A DNA stretch of 15,489 bases from Campylobacteraceae bacterium. GTDB lineage: Bacteria > Campylobacterota > Campylobacteria > Campylobacterales > Sulfurovaceae. A model generated the notes under the pieces. It was not told where the DNA came from, did no database searches, and was given only the letters and a program-made list of their open reading frames with translations. Below, one piece after another: positions 1 to 6,205 of this stretch (position 1 is its first letter; every line of letters starts with the position of its first letter). Made by a program: the position numbers and the translations under genes. The stretch covers positions 1 to 15,489 of the forward strand of contig JALSPE010000042.1 of assembly GCA_026986085.1 (NCBI GenBank), read 5' to 3'.

Positions 1-1
1 T

Positions 2-523
2 ATAGGATATTTCCATCAAAATATATTTAAATATATAAATCCAAAGTGGAAAGTTCCAAAAGAGGGATTTGATTTAATAAATGAAGAAGATAAAATATTT
101 GTAGAGATGAAAAATAAGCACAACACCATGAATTCATCATCATCTCAAAAAACATATATAAAAATGCAAGGAATGCTTTTAAAAAATGCAAAAAATCGTT
201 GTTTTTTAGTAGAAGTTATTGCTAAAAAATCTCAAAATATACCTTGGAAAATATCTTTAGATGGTATTACAAATGAACATGAATTTATAAGAAGGGTATC
301 AATAGATAAGTTTTATGAAATTGTAACTGGTGACAAATATGCTTTTAAAAAGTTATGCGAAGCTCTACCAAAGGTATTAGATGATGTTGTAGCATCACTA
401 AAGAGTGACAATATAGAAAATAGTGTATTTAAAGAGTTAAATGATATATCTCCAAATTTATTACAAAGTTTATACCTTTTATCTTTTAACAAATATGAAG
501 GGTTTGATAAATTTAAACTCTAA
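2..523 (+). CDS. Eco47II-family type II restriction endonuclease, 3' part (5' end outside window)
   Basis: The reading frame is open from base 2 to the TAA at 521-523, so the N-terminus lies before the window; 173 residues are visible. The visible part begins IGYFHQNIFKYI and continues with a GFD motif (about base 68), then FVEMKNKHNT (about base 98) and SSSSQKTYIKMQ. This pattern is familiar from Eco47II/Sau96I-like endonucleases, which cut GGNCC-type sites. The aspartate of GFD followed by E-x-K in VEMK fits a PD-(D/E)xK nuclease core, so the likely catalytic residues are inside the window. An internal ATG at 107 would cut away that core and is not a plausible start. No methyltransferase is visible; if present it should lie upstream. 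The stop codon overlaps that of the convergent ftsB-like gene, so the gene abuts a housekeeping operon, as expected of an acquired restriction gene. The family call is from recognition of motifs; the exact recognition site is inference. Confidence 0.8.
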   Translation: MGYFHQNIFKYINPKWKVPKEGFDLINEEDKIFVEMKNKHNTMNSSSSQKTYIKMQGMLLKNAKNRCFLVEVIAKKSQNIPWKISLDGITNEHEFIRRVSIDKFYEIVTGDKYAFKKLCEALPKVLDDVVASLKSDNIENSVFKELNDISPNLLQSLYLLSFNKYEGFDKFKL

Positions 524-807
524 AAGCTATCCTCTTCGGGAGTTAATTGTATCAATTCAAAATGTTTTTTTTGTAGTTTTTGATTTTCATTTTGTATTTT
601 TGTATATTCACTCTTTAATTTTAAATCTCTCTCTTGGGCATTTTGCAATACACCTATTGAGCTGTCTCCAAAAAATAGAGAGTATAGTGTAGATATAAAG
701 AGTATAGAAATAATAATCTTAACTATAAGTTTAATATTAAAAGCTCTTTTTGGAGTAGAAGAGACTTTTTCTATCTCATCTATCCCTAATTTGTCACTAC
801 TTTGCAC
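520..807 (-). CDS. FtsB/DivIC-like septum formation initiator protein
   Basis: Small bitopic membrane protein. Counted from a GTG start at 807 it has 95 residues: a short polar N-terminus, one strongly hydrophobic helix (about residues 25-46), then a charged heptad-like stretch (about 52-86, rich in Q, N, K, E and L) typical of a periplasmic coiled coil. This architecture matches FtsB/DivIC proteins, which scaffold the divisome with FtsL and FtsQ. It is the last gene of the recA-eno operon visible here and overlaps the end of eno. Start choice: the frame extends to a TTG at 834, but GTG at 807 has a purine-rich AAGAG about 7 nt upstream and overlaps eno by only 11 nt, so I prefer it; TTG at 810 is also possible. 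The TAG stop overlaps the stop of the convergent restriction gene. Divisome function is inferred from architecture and neighbourhood, not from a diagnostic motif. Confidence 0.75.
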   Translation of the reverse strand: MQSSDKLGIDEIEKVSSTPKRAFNIKLIVKIIISILFISTLYSLFFGDSSIGVLQNAQERDLKLKSEYTKIQNENQKLQKKHFELIQLTPEEDSF

Positions 808-2074
808 CAAATAACTCTTTTCCCAAATATTCAAATTGTCCCAACTCTCTTTGTATCTCTAGTAATCTATTATATTTTGCAATTCTATCACTTCTAGCAG
901 TTGAGCCTGTCTTGATTTGTGCTGTATTTAGTGCTACTGCAAAGTCTGCTATAAATGCATCTTCACTCTCTCCACTTCTGTGGCTCATTACACAAGTGTA
1001 GCCATTTCTTTGAGCTAGGCGAACAGTCATCATAGTCTCGCTTACGCTTCCTATTTGGTTTGGTTTAATCAATATAGAGTTTGCAATGCCTTTTTCTATA
1101 CCCTCTGCCAAGATATCAGCATTTGTTACAAATAAGTCATCCCCCACAAGTTGAACTCTATTGCCTAAACGCTCTGTAAGCTCCTTCCAGCCATCCCAAT
1201 CATCTTCACTTAATCCATCTTCTATAGATACTATTGGGTATTTATTGATTAAATTCTCATAATAGCTAATTAATTCACTACTTGTAAGCTCTCTATCTTC
1301 TGATTTTAAATGATATTTACCTTCATCATTAACAAGCTCACTACTTGCAACATCCAGTGCAATTACAATTTGCTCTCTAGCTTCATATCCAGCCTTCTTG
1401 ATTGCACTCATAATCACCTCAATTGGCTCTTCATTATTTTTTAAATTTGGTGCAAAACCACCCTCATCGCCAACTGCTGTGCTCTCACCCATCTCATCTA
1501 TTATTTTTTTAAGATTTTGGTATATTTCACTAACTGCTCTTAAGCCCTCATCAAAGCTATCAAAGCCTATTGGCATAATCATATACTCTTGAAAATCTAC
1601 AGAGTTATTAGCGTGTTCTCCACCATTAATAATATTAAACATAGGAGTTGGCATAACAACACCATTTGCTCCACCCAAATATCGATAAAGTGGCATTTTT
1701 AAAGATGATGCAGCTGCTCTAGAGAGTGCCATAGATACACCAAGAACTGCATTCGCACCCAAATTAGAGTAATTATTTGTGCCATCTAATTGCTTCATTG
1801 CCAAATCAACTTCTGCCTGATTAAATGGACTCATTCCAATAATAGCTTCTGCAATTTGCTCATTTACATTAGCAACAGCTTTTAATACACCTTTACCTAA
1901 AAATCTATCGCCACCATCTCTAAGTTCTAATGCCTCTCTTTTGCCTGTGCTTGCACCACTTGGAACAATAGCACTCTCTTTTGTTCCATCACTTAAAACC
2001 ACAGTTGCTCTAACTGTTGGATTACCACGACTATCTAAAACCTCATCTGCATAAACATCTTCAATAAAAATCAT
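797..2074 (-). CDS. eno: Enolase (phosphopyruvate hydratase)
   Basis: Catalyses the reversible conversion of 2-phosphoglycerate to phosphoenolpyruvate in glycolysis and gluconeogenesis, in the cytoplasm. The 425 residues match the usual length. Visible landmarks: SGASTGKREALELRDG (about 39-54), GDEGGFAPN with the catalytic-type Glu204, magnesium ligands Asp241 (ALDVASSE), Glu285 (SIEDGL) and Asp312 (VGDDLF), the signature ILIKPNQIGSVSET with Lys337, SHRSGE with His365, and KTGSTARSDR with Lys388. All key residues are present, so the enzyme should be active. The ATG at 2074 is preceded by a GGAGAAGAG ribosome binding site. It sits 38 nt after the small 85-residue gene and overlaps the ftsB-like gene, so it is probably cotranscribed from the recA promoter. 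Confidence 0.98.
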   Translation of the reverse strand: MIFIEDVYADEVLDSRGNPTVRATVVLSDGTKESAIVPSGASTGKREALELRDGGDRFLGKGVLKAVANVNEQIAEAIIGMSPFNQAEVDLAMKQLDGTNNYSNLGANAVLGVSMALSRAAASSLKMPLYRYLGGANGVVMPTPMFNIINGGEHANNSVDFQEYMIMPIGFDSFDEGLRAVSEIYQNLKKIIDEMGESTAVGDEGGFAPNLKNNEEPIEVIMSAIKKAGYEAREQIVIALDVASSELVNDEGKYHLKSEDRELTSSELISYYENLINKYPIVSIEDGLSEDDWDGWKELTERLGNRVQLVGDDLFVTNADILAEGIEKGIANSILIKPNQIGSVSETMMTVRLAQRNGYTCVMSHRSGESEDAFIADFAVALNTAQIKTGSTARSDRIAKYNRLLEIQRELGQFEYLGKELFGAK

Positions 2075-2112
2075 CTCTTCTCCATAAATTATATTTTTAA
2101 ATTAAATTAATA

Positions 2113-2370
2113 TTAATCTCTTTTAAATAGAGATAAAAACTCTTGAAATATAGTTTTTTTATACTCTCTTACATAAACTTTAACTACATCTCCATCTACT
2201 CCAATAATAGTCTCATCAGCATAAACATAGTAGTCACTATTTAATATAGTATCTCCCCTAAAGGCAACCTTTTTGCCAGTTGGTCCCTTTTTAATTATAT
2301 AAGTTTTTCCACCTCTTTTAACTGTTCTTAATGTCTCTGGATAGTGCTTTGCTAATATTCTTCTTGGCAT
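2113..2370 (-). CDS. Conserved-looking small protein of unknown function, between recA and eno
   Basis: Encodes 85 residues, basic at the N-terminus (MPRRILAKHYPETLR) and without signal peptide or transmembrane helix, so probably cytoplasmic. The middle (about 18-70) alternates short hydrophobic and charged stretches with glycines (KTYIIKKGPTGKKVAF, ETIIGVDGDVVKVYV), suggesting a small beta-rich domain. The end (KTIFQEFLSLFKRD) looks like an amphipathic helix. The start is well supported: GGAG lies 6 nt before the ATG, and that GGAG is part of the last recA codons and stop, so only 3 nt separate the genes and translation is probably coupled to recA. I do not recognise the family and assign no function; the basic charge and the position beside recA are compatible with nucleic-acid binding, which is speculation. 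Confidence 0.8.
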   Translation of the reverse strand: MPRRILAKHYPETLRTVKRGGKTYIIKKGPTGKKVAFRGDTILNSDYYVYADETIIGVDGDVVKVYVREYKKTIFQEFLSLFKRD

Positions 2371-2373
2371 AAT

Positions 2374-3414
2374 TTACTCCTTATCACTCTTTGCAATCTC
2401 ATCTTCATCCATAGATAGCTTCTCTCCAAACCCTAGAGCATCTTTAATTTTATGCTCTATCTCAGCTCTTAAATCTGGGTTATCTTTAAGGGTTTGTTTA
2501 GAATTCTCTTTTCCTTGCCCTAACTTTGTTGCCCCATAGCTAAACCAAGCTCCACTCTTATCTACAATATCAAGTTTTACACCATAATCTATAAGTTCAC
2601 CCTCTTTACTTATACCCTCTCCAAACATAATATCAAACTCTGCTTGTCTAAATGGAGGTGCAACTTTATTTTTGATAACTTTTGCTTTTACACGGTTACC
2701 AATTTGGCTCTCTCCCTGTTTTAGAGTTGCTATTTTTCTAACATCAATACGAACAGATGCATAGAATTTCAGTGCATTACCACCTGTTGTTGTCTCGGGT
2801 GATCCATACCCCATTGTTCCAATCTTCATACGAATTTGGTTAATAAAGATGACTGTTGTATTCATTTTATGCAAAATAGCCGTTAATTTTCTTAAAGCTT
2901 GACTCATCAGCCTTGCTTGAAGCCCAACATGAGTATCTCCCATATCTCCTTCTATCTCTGTTTTTGGGGTAAGAGCAGCAACAGAATCTATTACAATTAA
3001 ATCTACTGCTCCACTTCGTGTTAGTGTCTCTAAAACCTCTAGTGCTTGTTCCCCAAAATCTGGTTGAGATACAAGTAAATTATCAACATCTACACCTAAA
3101 TTCTTGGCATAAGTTACATCAAGAGCATGTTCTGCATCTATAAATGCACAAATAGAACCCTCTTTTTGCGCTGATGCTATACACTGAAGTGCTAAAGTTG
3201 TTTTACCAGAACTCTCTGGACCATAAACCTCAATTATTCTACCTTTAGGAATACCACCAATTCCCAAAGCCATATCTAACCCCAAAGAGCCTGTGCTAAT
3301 TGAGTCTATTGGCTCAATATCTTTATCTCCAAGGCGCATTAAAGTCCCTTTTCCAAAGGCTTTATCTATCTGTTTTATTGCTAAATCTAATGCTTTTTGT
3401 TTATTTGCATCCAT
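2374..3414 (-). CDS. recA: DNA recombinase RecA
   Basis: ATP-dependent strand-exchange protein for homologous recombination and for triggering SOS-type responses; cytoplasmic, forms filaments on single-stranded DNA. The 346 residues are normal for the family. Landmarks: Walker A GPESSGKT at 65-72, FIDAEHALD with the catalytic Glu95, Walker B LIVIDSVAAL around 139-148, and the L2 region with NQIRMKIG (192-199) leading into SPETTTGGNALKFYASVR (205-222). An acidic C-terminal tail (SMDEDEIAKSDKE) is also typical. The ATG at 3414 is preceded by AAGG at about 7 nt. It is the first gene of the operon recA / 85-residue protein / eno / ftsB-like and is divergent from mqnD. I see no E. coli-type LexA box upstream; instead there is an inverted repeat carrying an extended -10 box. 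Confidence 0.98.
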   Translation of the reverse strand: MDANKQKALDLAIKQIDKAFGKGTLMRLGDKDIEPIDSISTGSLGLDMALGIGGIPKGRIIEVYGPESSGKTTLALQCIASAQKEGSICAFIDAEHALDVTYAKNLGVDVDNLLVSQPDFGEQALEVLETLTRSGAVDLIVIDSVAALTPKTEIEGDMGDTHVGLQARLMSQALRKLTAILHKMNTTVIFINQIRMKIGTMGYGSPETTTGGNALKFYASVRIDVRKIATLKQGESQIGNRVKAKVIKNKVAPPFRQAEFDIMFGEGISKEGELIDYGVKLDIVDKSGAWFSYGATKLGQGKENSKQTLKDNPDLRAEIEHKIKDALGFGEKLSMDEDEIAKSDKE

Positions 3415-3437
3415 TATATTACCTTAAATTTTTATCT

Positions 3438-3475
3438 ATATTGTATCATTTTTTTATTAATTAATGATACAATAT
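3438..3475. promoter_or_regulatory. Back-to-back extended -10 promoters of recA and mqnD inside a 13-bp inverted repeat
   Basis: ATATTGTATCATT (3438-3450) and AATGATACAATAT (3463-3475) are perfect inverted copies separated by 12 AT bases. Each arm contains TGATACAAT, an extended -10 box (TG-n-TAnAAT), reading rightward at 3465-3473 for mqnD and leftward at 3448-3440 for recA. Predicted transcription starts near 3480 and 3433 would give 5' leaders of roughly 20 nt that retain both ribosome binding sites. The symmetry could be just two promoters face to back, or also an operator for a dimeric regulator. No -35 box is evident, as is common in Campylobacterota. Confidence 0.65.
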
Positions 3476-3502
3476 TGCATTCTAAAAGATATAAGGAGCA
3501 TT

Positions 3503-4363
3503 ATGAAGATAGAGATAGCTCACTCCCCAGATGCAGATGATATTTTTATGTATTATGCAATCGCTTTTGGCTGGGTAGATACAAAAGATTATGAGTTTAA
3601 AAACATTGCTCTAGATATTGAAACATTAAATGTTGAAGCTCTTCAAAACAGATATCCTGTAACTGCAATTAGCTTTGCGCTATATCCTAAAATTAGAGAA
3701 GATTATGCACTTTTACGCCCTGCTGTTAGTTTTGGTTATGGATATGGGCCAAAACTTATTAAACAAAAGGGTAAAAAACTTCGCAAAAATTTAAAATTGG
3801 CACTCTCTGGTGAAAATACTACAAATGCGATGCTTATTAGATTAAGGTATCCAAATGCCAGAATAAAATATATGAACTTTTTAGATATCGAAGAGGCAGT
3901 AGTATCTGGAGAGGTAGATGCTGGTGTTTTAATACATGAATCTATTTTAGATTTTGACAGTAGCTTAGAGGTTGAGTTAGAACTTTGGGATTGGTGGCTA
4001 GAGTTAGCAAAAGAGGAGTTACCTCTACCTCTTGGTGGAATGGCACTTAGACGCTCACTACCCCTAAATAGAGCCATTGATATAGAGAATATACTCATTG
4101 ATGGCGTTAAAATAGCAAATTCTCGCAAAAAAGAGTTAAGCAACTTGCTTGTAGAGAAAAATTTAGTTAGAATAGAAGATGAGAAACTAGATAGATATCT
4201 AAAGATGTATGCCTCTGATGACTCTATTAGCCTAGATAAGACCCAATTAAAAGCAATCGACAGGCTCTTTGAAATTGGCTATGAGCATAAAGAGTATGAT
4301 TGCCCAATAAGAGCTGAAGATTTTTTAATTCCACAAGAGTATAAGCAGTGGAGAAGCATATAG
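3503..4363 (+). CDS. mqnD: 1,4-dihydroxy-6-naphthoate synthase, futalosine pathway (MqnD)
   Basis: Late enzyme of the futalosine route to menaquinone: converts cyclic dehypoxanthine futalosine to 1,4-dihydroxy-6-naphthoate. With the ATG at 3503 it has 286 residues, the family length. The N-terminal HSPDADDIFMYYAI is the family's signature-like start of the periplasmic-binding-protein-type fold, and GVLIHE places a histidine at residue 145, the position of the catalytic histidine described for the Thermus enzyme. AAGGAG sits 4 nt before ATG 3503. An in-frame ATG at 3464 adds 13 residues but lies inside the promoter repeat and has no ribosome binding site, so it is rejected. The gene implies a menaquinone-based respiratory chain without the classical Men pathway. 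It is followed 11 nt later by an unknown membrane-anchored protein. Confidence 0.92.
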   Translation: MKIEIAHSPDADDIFMYYAIAFGWVDTKDYEFKNIALDIETLNVEALQNRYPVTAISFALYPKIREDYALLRPAVSFGYGYGPKLIKQKGKKLRKNLKLALSGENTTNAMLIRLRYPNARIKYMNFLDIEEAVVSGEVDAGVLIHESILDFDSSLEVELELWDWWLELAKEELPLPLGGMALRRSLPLNRAIDIENILIDGVKIANSRKKELSNLLVEKNLVRIEDEKLDRYLKMYASDDSISLDKTQLKAIDRLFEIGYEHKEYDCPIRAEDFLIPQEYKQWRSI

Positions 4364-4374
4364 GAGCGTAAATT

Positions 4375-4995
4375 ATGATACAACTTATCTCTGTTCTTGT
4401 AGCTATACTATTAATTGCACTAGTAATTACAACAGATAAAAAAGATAGTAAAGCTCCAAGAAGTGGAGAATCTATAGATTCAAGTGACTATTATTATGAA
4501 GATAAAAAGAAAGATGATAGCGAAGATGACTTCTTTTCATTAGTTAAAGATAACAGAGTTATCAGTTTTGATATCTATCAAATCAAAGGCAGTGGTGTCT
4601 TAAATATAGATAGAAGAAGTTTTAGAGAGGGATTAAAAGAGGCTCTAGAAAACAGTAATAAATTTAAACTAAGCTATAACCCAAATGTAAAGATGGTAGT
4701 CGCAATAAAAGAAGATATTATCTATTTACGAAAATATATAGTAAGAAAAGAGATAAGAGACTACTTTGTAGTCAAAAAAAGAGTTAAAGTAACTGCCAAG
4801 TTTGCCCTATTTAGAGATACATACAAAACATACTACATTGATAAAGTTATATACAGAGCAGACCTAAAAGCAAGTTCTCCTATAAATTATGATGACGCAA
4901 TTTATAAAATTGATAAAAAACTCTACTATCTAGTGGCAAAAAAGGTTGCCAAAAAGTTACTAGATAACTATAACAAGATAGTAAAAAGGTTATAG
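4375..4995 (+). CDS. Membrane-anchored protein of unknown function downstream of mqnD
   Basis: Encodes 206 residues. Residues 3-20 (QLISVLVAILLIALVITT) form one hydrophobic segment acting as signal anchor; there is no lipobox cysteine and no cysteine anywhere. A low-complexity acidic/tyrosine/lysine linker follows (about 21-52, including SDYYYEDKKKDD), then a lysine-rich domain (about 53-206) that reads as alternating strands ending in a long basic amphipathic helix. The order of elements (conserved-looking strand, helix FREGLKEALENSNKFKL, strands, helical end with AKKVAKKLLDNY) loosely recalls the TolB-N/LpoB/CsgG-like fold, but no motif proves this. The ribosome binding site GGAG overlaps the mqnD stop, so the two are probably cotranscribed, although nothing links it to quinone synthesis. 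I do not recognise the family. Confidence 0.75.
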   Translation: MIQLISVLVAILLIALVITTDKKDSKAPRSGESIDSSDYYYEDKKKDDSEDDFFSLVKDNRVISFDIYQIKGSGVLNIDRRSFREGLKEALENSNKFKLSYNPNVKMVVAIKEDIIYLRKYIVRKEIRDYFVVKKRVKVTAKFALFRDTYKTYYIDKVIYRADLKASSPINYDDAIYKIDKKLYYLVAKKVAKKLLDNYNKIVKRL

Positions 4996-5039
4996 AGTCT
5001 TTTTCTCTATAGAGTTAAGTGTTTAATATTTAACACTTA
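4991..5039. terminator. Possible bidirectional transcription terminator between convergent genes
   Basis: Two adjacent inverted repeats lie where the mqnD operon meets the convergent exported-protein gene: TATAGAG/CTCTATA (4991-4997 and 5005-5011, 7-nt T-rich loop) and TAAGTGTT/AACACTTA (5016-5023 and 5032-5039, with an AATATT centre). Both stems are AT-rich and neither has a clean T-run after it, so they are weak candidates. The second overlaps the last codons of the minus-strand gene. Confidence 0.35.
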
Positions 5040-5304
5040 TTACTTTAATAGTAGCTGGAAATCCAGGTCCTATAGCTTTTTTAATCAACTTAGCCTCTAT
5101 AGTTAAAGTCTTGTTTTGCAAATTAATTAAATTAAACTCATCACAATTTTCAACTCTATAATCTTTTTTACTCTTCAAATCCTCTATAACAACATGAGTG
5201 TGTGGAGATGAACCTTTTACTTTAACTTTGCCAATAATTGTAAATGCATTAAGGGTGCTTACCATTAGTGATGACAAAATTGCACTAGAGATAATTTTTT
5301 TCAT
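5023..5304 (-). CDS. Small exported (periplasmic) protein of unknown function
   Basis: Encodes 93 residues. Residues 1-20 (MKKIISSAILSSLMVSTLNA) are a clear Sec signal peptide with cleavage expected after LNA. The mature 73 residues begin FTIIGKVKVKGSSPHTHVVIED and are predicted to be mostly strands, with one cysteine (NCDEF) and a GPGFP turn near the end. The layout G-x-V...G...P-x-T-H-V-V-I followed by short strands resembles a compact OB-like barrel, which is an inference only. AAGGTG lies 6 nt before the ATG, and a perfect extended -10 box lies just upstream, so it is a single-gene transcription unit. It is convergent with the 206-residue gene and divergent from the yigZ-like gene. I do not recognise the family. 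Confidence 0.75.
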   Translation of the reverse strand: MKKIISSAILSSLMVSTLNAFTIIGKVKVKGSSPHTHVVIEDLKSKKDYRVENCDEFNLINLQNKTLTIEAKLIKKAIGPGFPATIKVISVKY

Positions 5305-5324
5305 AAAAGCACCTTTTTTTGTTT

Positions 5325-5333
5325 ATTATATCA
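5325..5333 (-). promoter_or_regulatory. Extended -10 promoter of the small exported protein gene
   Basis: On the minus strand the bases read TGATATAAT, a perfect TG-n-TATAAT extended -10 box. The predicted start near 5318 would leave a leader of about 15 nt containing the AAGGTG ribosome binding site. AT-rich sequence with T-runs lies upstream; no -35 box is visible. Confidence 0.65.
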
Positions 5334-5393
5334 AACTTTTAACAAAAAATATAAAAATATATTAAATTGAACTCTTTTTTTGGTAATTTTATG

Positions 5394-5399
5394 TAAAAT
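5394..5399 (+). promoter_or_regulatory. Possible -10 box of the yigZ-like gene, implying a leaderless or near-leaderless transcript
   Basis: TAAAAT ends one base before the annotated ATG at 5400, after T-rich sequence (ACTCTTTTTTTGG). A start 6-7 nt downstream would fall at about 5405-5406, exactly at a second in-frame ATG (5406). No ribosome binding site precedes either ATG. The box is not the perfect consensus, so confidence is low. Confidence 0.35.
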
Positions 5400-5963
5400 A
5401 TGGATATGAATTACACACGAAAGAGATATCAAGCATCTATAGAGGTCAAAAAATCTAAATTTATATCCTACATAGTGCCAATAGATAGCTTCAAACTAGA
5501 GTATGCCAATCTACAAAAAGAGCATACTAAAGCAAACCACATTGTTTATGCATATAGAGAGTTAAACAGCTTTTCTCAAATTGTAGAAAATAGCACAGAT
5601 GATGGAGAACCAAGAGGTGCAGCTGGTGTGCCTACTCTAAATCAATTAAGAGGAGCCCAGTTAATAAATTGTGCAATTATTACAGTTAGATACTTTGGTG
5701 GAGTAAAGTTGGGTATTGGTGGTATGGTTAGAGCCTACTCTTTAGCCGCAAAAAGTGTTATTGAATCTGCAACTATTGAACCATATGAAAGCTTAGTAGA
5801 GTATGTTATAACTAAAGAGTATAAAGACCAAAGGCAGATTGAATATTATATTAAAAACCTAAATCTAAATGTAAAAAGGCGAAATTTTTTAAGTGACAAG
5901 GTTGAGTGGATTGTAGATATAACAGAAGATAAATTAGAGAGACTTAAAGAGCTTTTGGTATAA
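5400..5963 (+). CDS. YigZ/IMPACT family protein (UPF0029)
   Basis: Encodes 187 residues of the YigZ/IMPACT family, two-domain proteins with an N-terminal fold related to ribosomal protein S5 domain 2 and to the GHMP/EF-G domain IV type, and a C-terminal ferredoxin-like domain. Family hallmarks: KKSKFI (17-22), the signature STDDGEPRGAAGVP (65-78), VRYFGGVKLGIGGMVRAYS (96-114). The C-terminal half (about 130-187) fits the DUF1949-type domain. The eukaryotic relative regulates Gcn2; the bacterial role is not firmly known, so no pathway is assigned. The ATG at 5400 and another in frame at 5406 (MNYTRKRYQ) are both possible starts; neither has a ribosome binding site, and a -10-like box abuts them. 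The stop codon overlaps the promoter of the next gene. Confidence 0.9.
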   Translation: MDMNYTRKRYQASIEVKKSKFISYIVPIDSFKLEYANLQKEHTKANHIVYAYRELNSFSQIVENSTDDGEPRGAAGVPTLNQLRGAQLINCAIITVRYFGGVKLGIGGMVRAYSLAAKSVIESATIEPYESLVEYVITKEYKDQRQIEYYIKNLNLNVKRRNFLSDKVEWIVDITEDKLERLKELLV

Positions 5964-5964
5964 T
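5956..5964 (+). promoter_or_regulatory. Extended -10 promoter of the small membrane protein / purM / peptidase genes
   Basis: TGGTATAAT is a perfect TG-n-TATAAT box that overlaps the last codons and TAA stop of the yigZ-like gene. The predicted start near 5971 gives a leader of about 25 nt with AAGG placed 6 nt before the ATG at 5996. It would drive the following gene and, given their tight spacing, purM and perhaps the M30-like peptidase. Confidence 0.65.
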
Positions 5965-5995
5965 TTAGAAAATCAATATATTTTTAAGGTAGATT

Positions 5996-6205
5996 ATGTC
6001 AAATATTTGTGCTGATAGAATGAGAAGTATTATAATCGCTATTGTTATAGGTTTAGGAATGGGGTTTTTAGGGAGCAAAAATTTGCAATTTGCCTTTTTG
6101 TTATATCTGATGCTAATTATTGCACTTTTAGTTGATGGCTTTAGTGGCTTTTGCCCACTAAGAGTTTTATTACGAAAAATATTACCAAAATGTGAGGATA
6201 GATAG
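5996..6205 (+). CDS. Small two-helix inner membrane protein, DUF2892/YgaP-type
   Basis: Encodes 69 residues with two predicted membrane helices (about 11-27 and 31-48) joined by a short turn, followed by DGFSGFCPLRVLLRKILPKCEDR. The polar start ending in a DRxxR-like motif (ADRMRSIIIAIVIGLG), two short helices, and a G-F-C-P motif after the second helix match DUF2892/YgaP transmembrane-type proteins. The two cysteines, C53 in GFCP and C66 in PKCE, are typical of the Campylobacterota form and might bind a metal or form a redox pair (inference). It has its own extended -10 promoter and an AAGG ribosome binding site, and its TAG stop shares one base with the GTG start of purM, so translation of purM is probably coupled to it. 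Confidence 0.75.
   Translation: MSNICADRMRSIIIAIVIGLGMGFLGSKNLQFAFLLYLMLIIALLVDGFSGFCPLRVLLRKILPKCEDR

Noticed and set aside
441..692. Open frame of 83 codons on the plus strand, hydrophobic when translated
   Set aside because: It overlaps the end of the restriction gene and lies antisense to the ftsB-like gene; the hydrophobicity is the mirror of AT-rich coiled-coil and membrane-helix codons. No ribosome binding site.
2088..2093. Minus-strand TATAAT just before eno
   Set aside because: A start 6-7 nt downstream would fall within the GGAG ribosome binding site of eno, leaving no usable leader. Probably chance in an AT-rich 38-nt gap.
3464..3502. Upstream ATG that would add 13 residues to MqnD
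   Set aside because: It lies inside the promoter inverted repeat, upstream of the expected transcription start, has no ribosome binding site, and the extension MIQYCILKDIRSI is not part of the family. ATG 3503 has AAGGAG.
3736..4143. Minus-strand open frame of 135 codons within mqnD
   Set aside because: Entirely antisense to a well-supported enzyme gene, serine-rich low-complexity translation typical of an antisense shadow.
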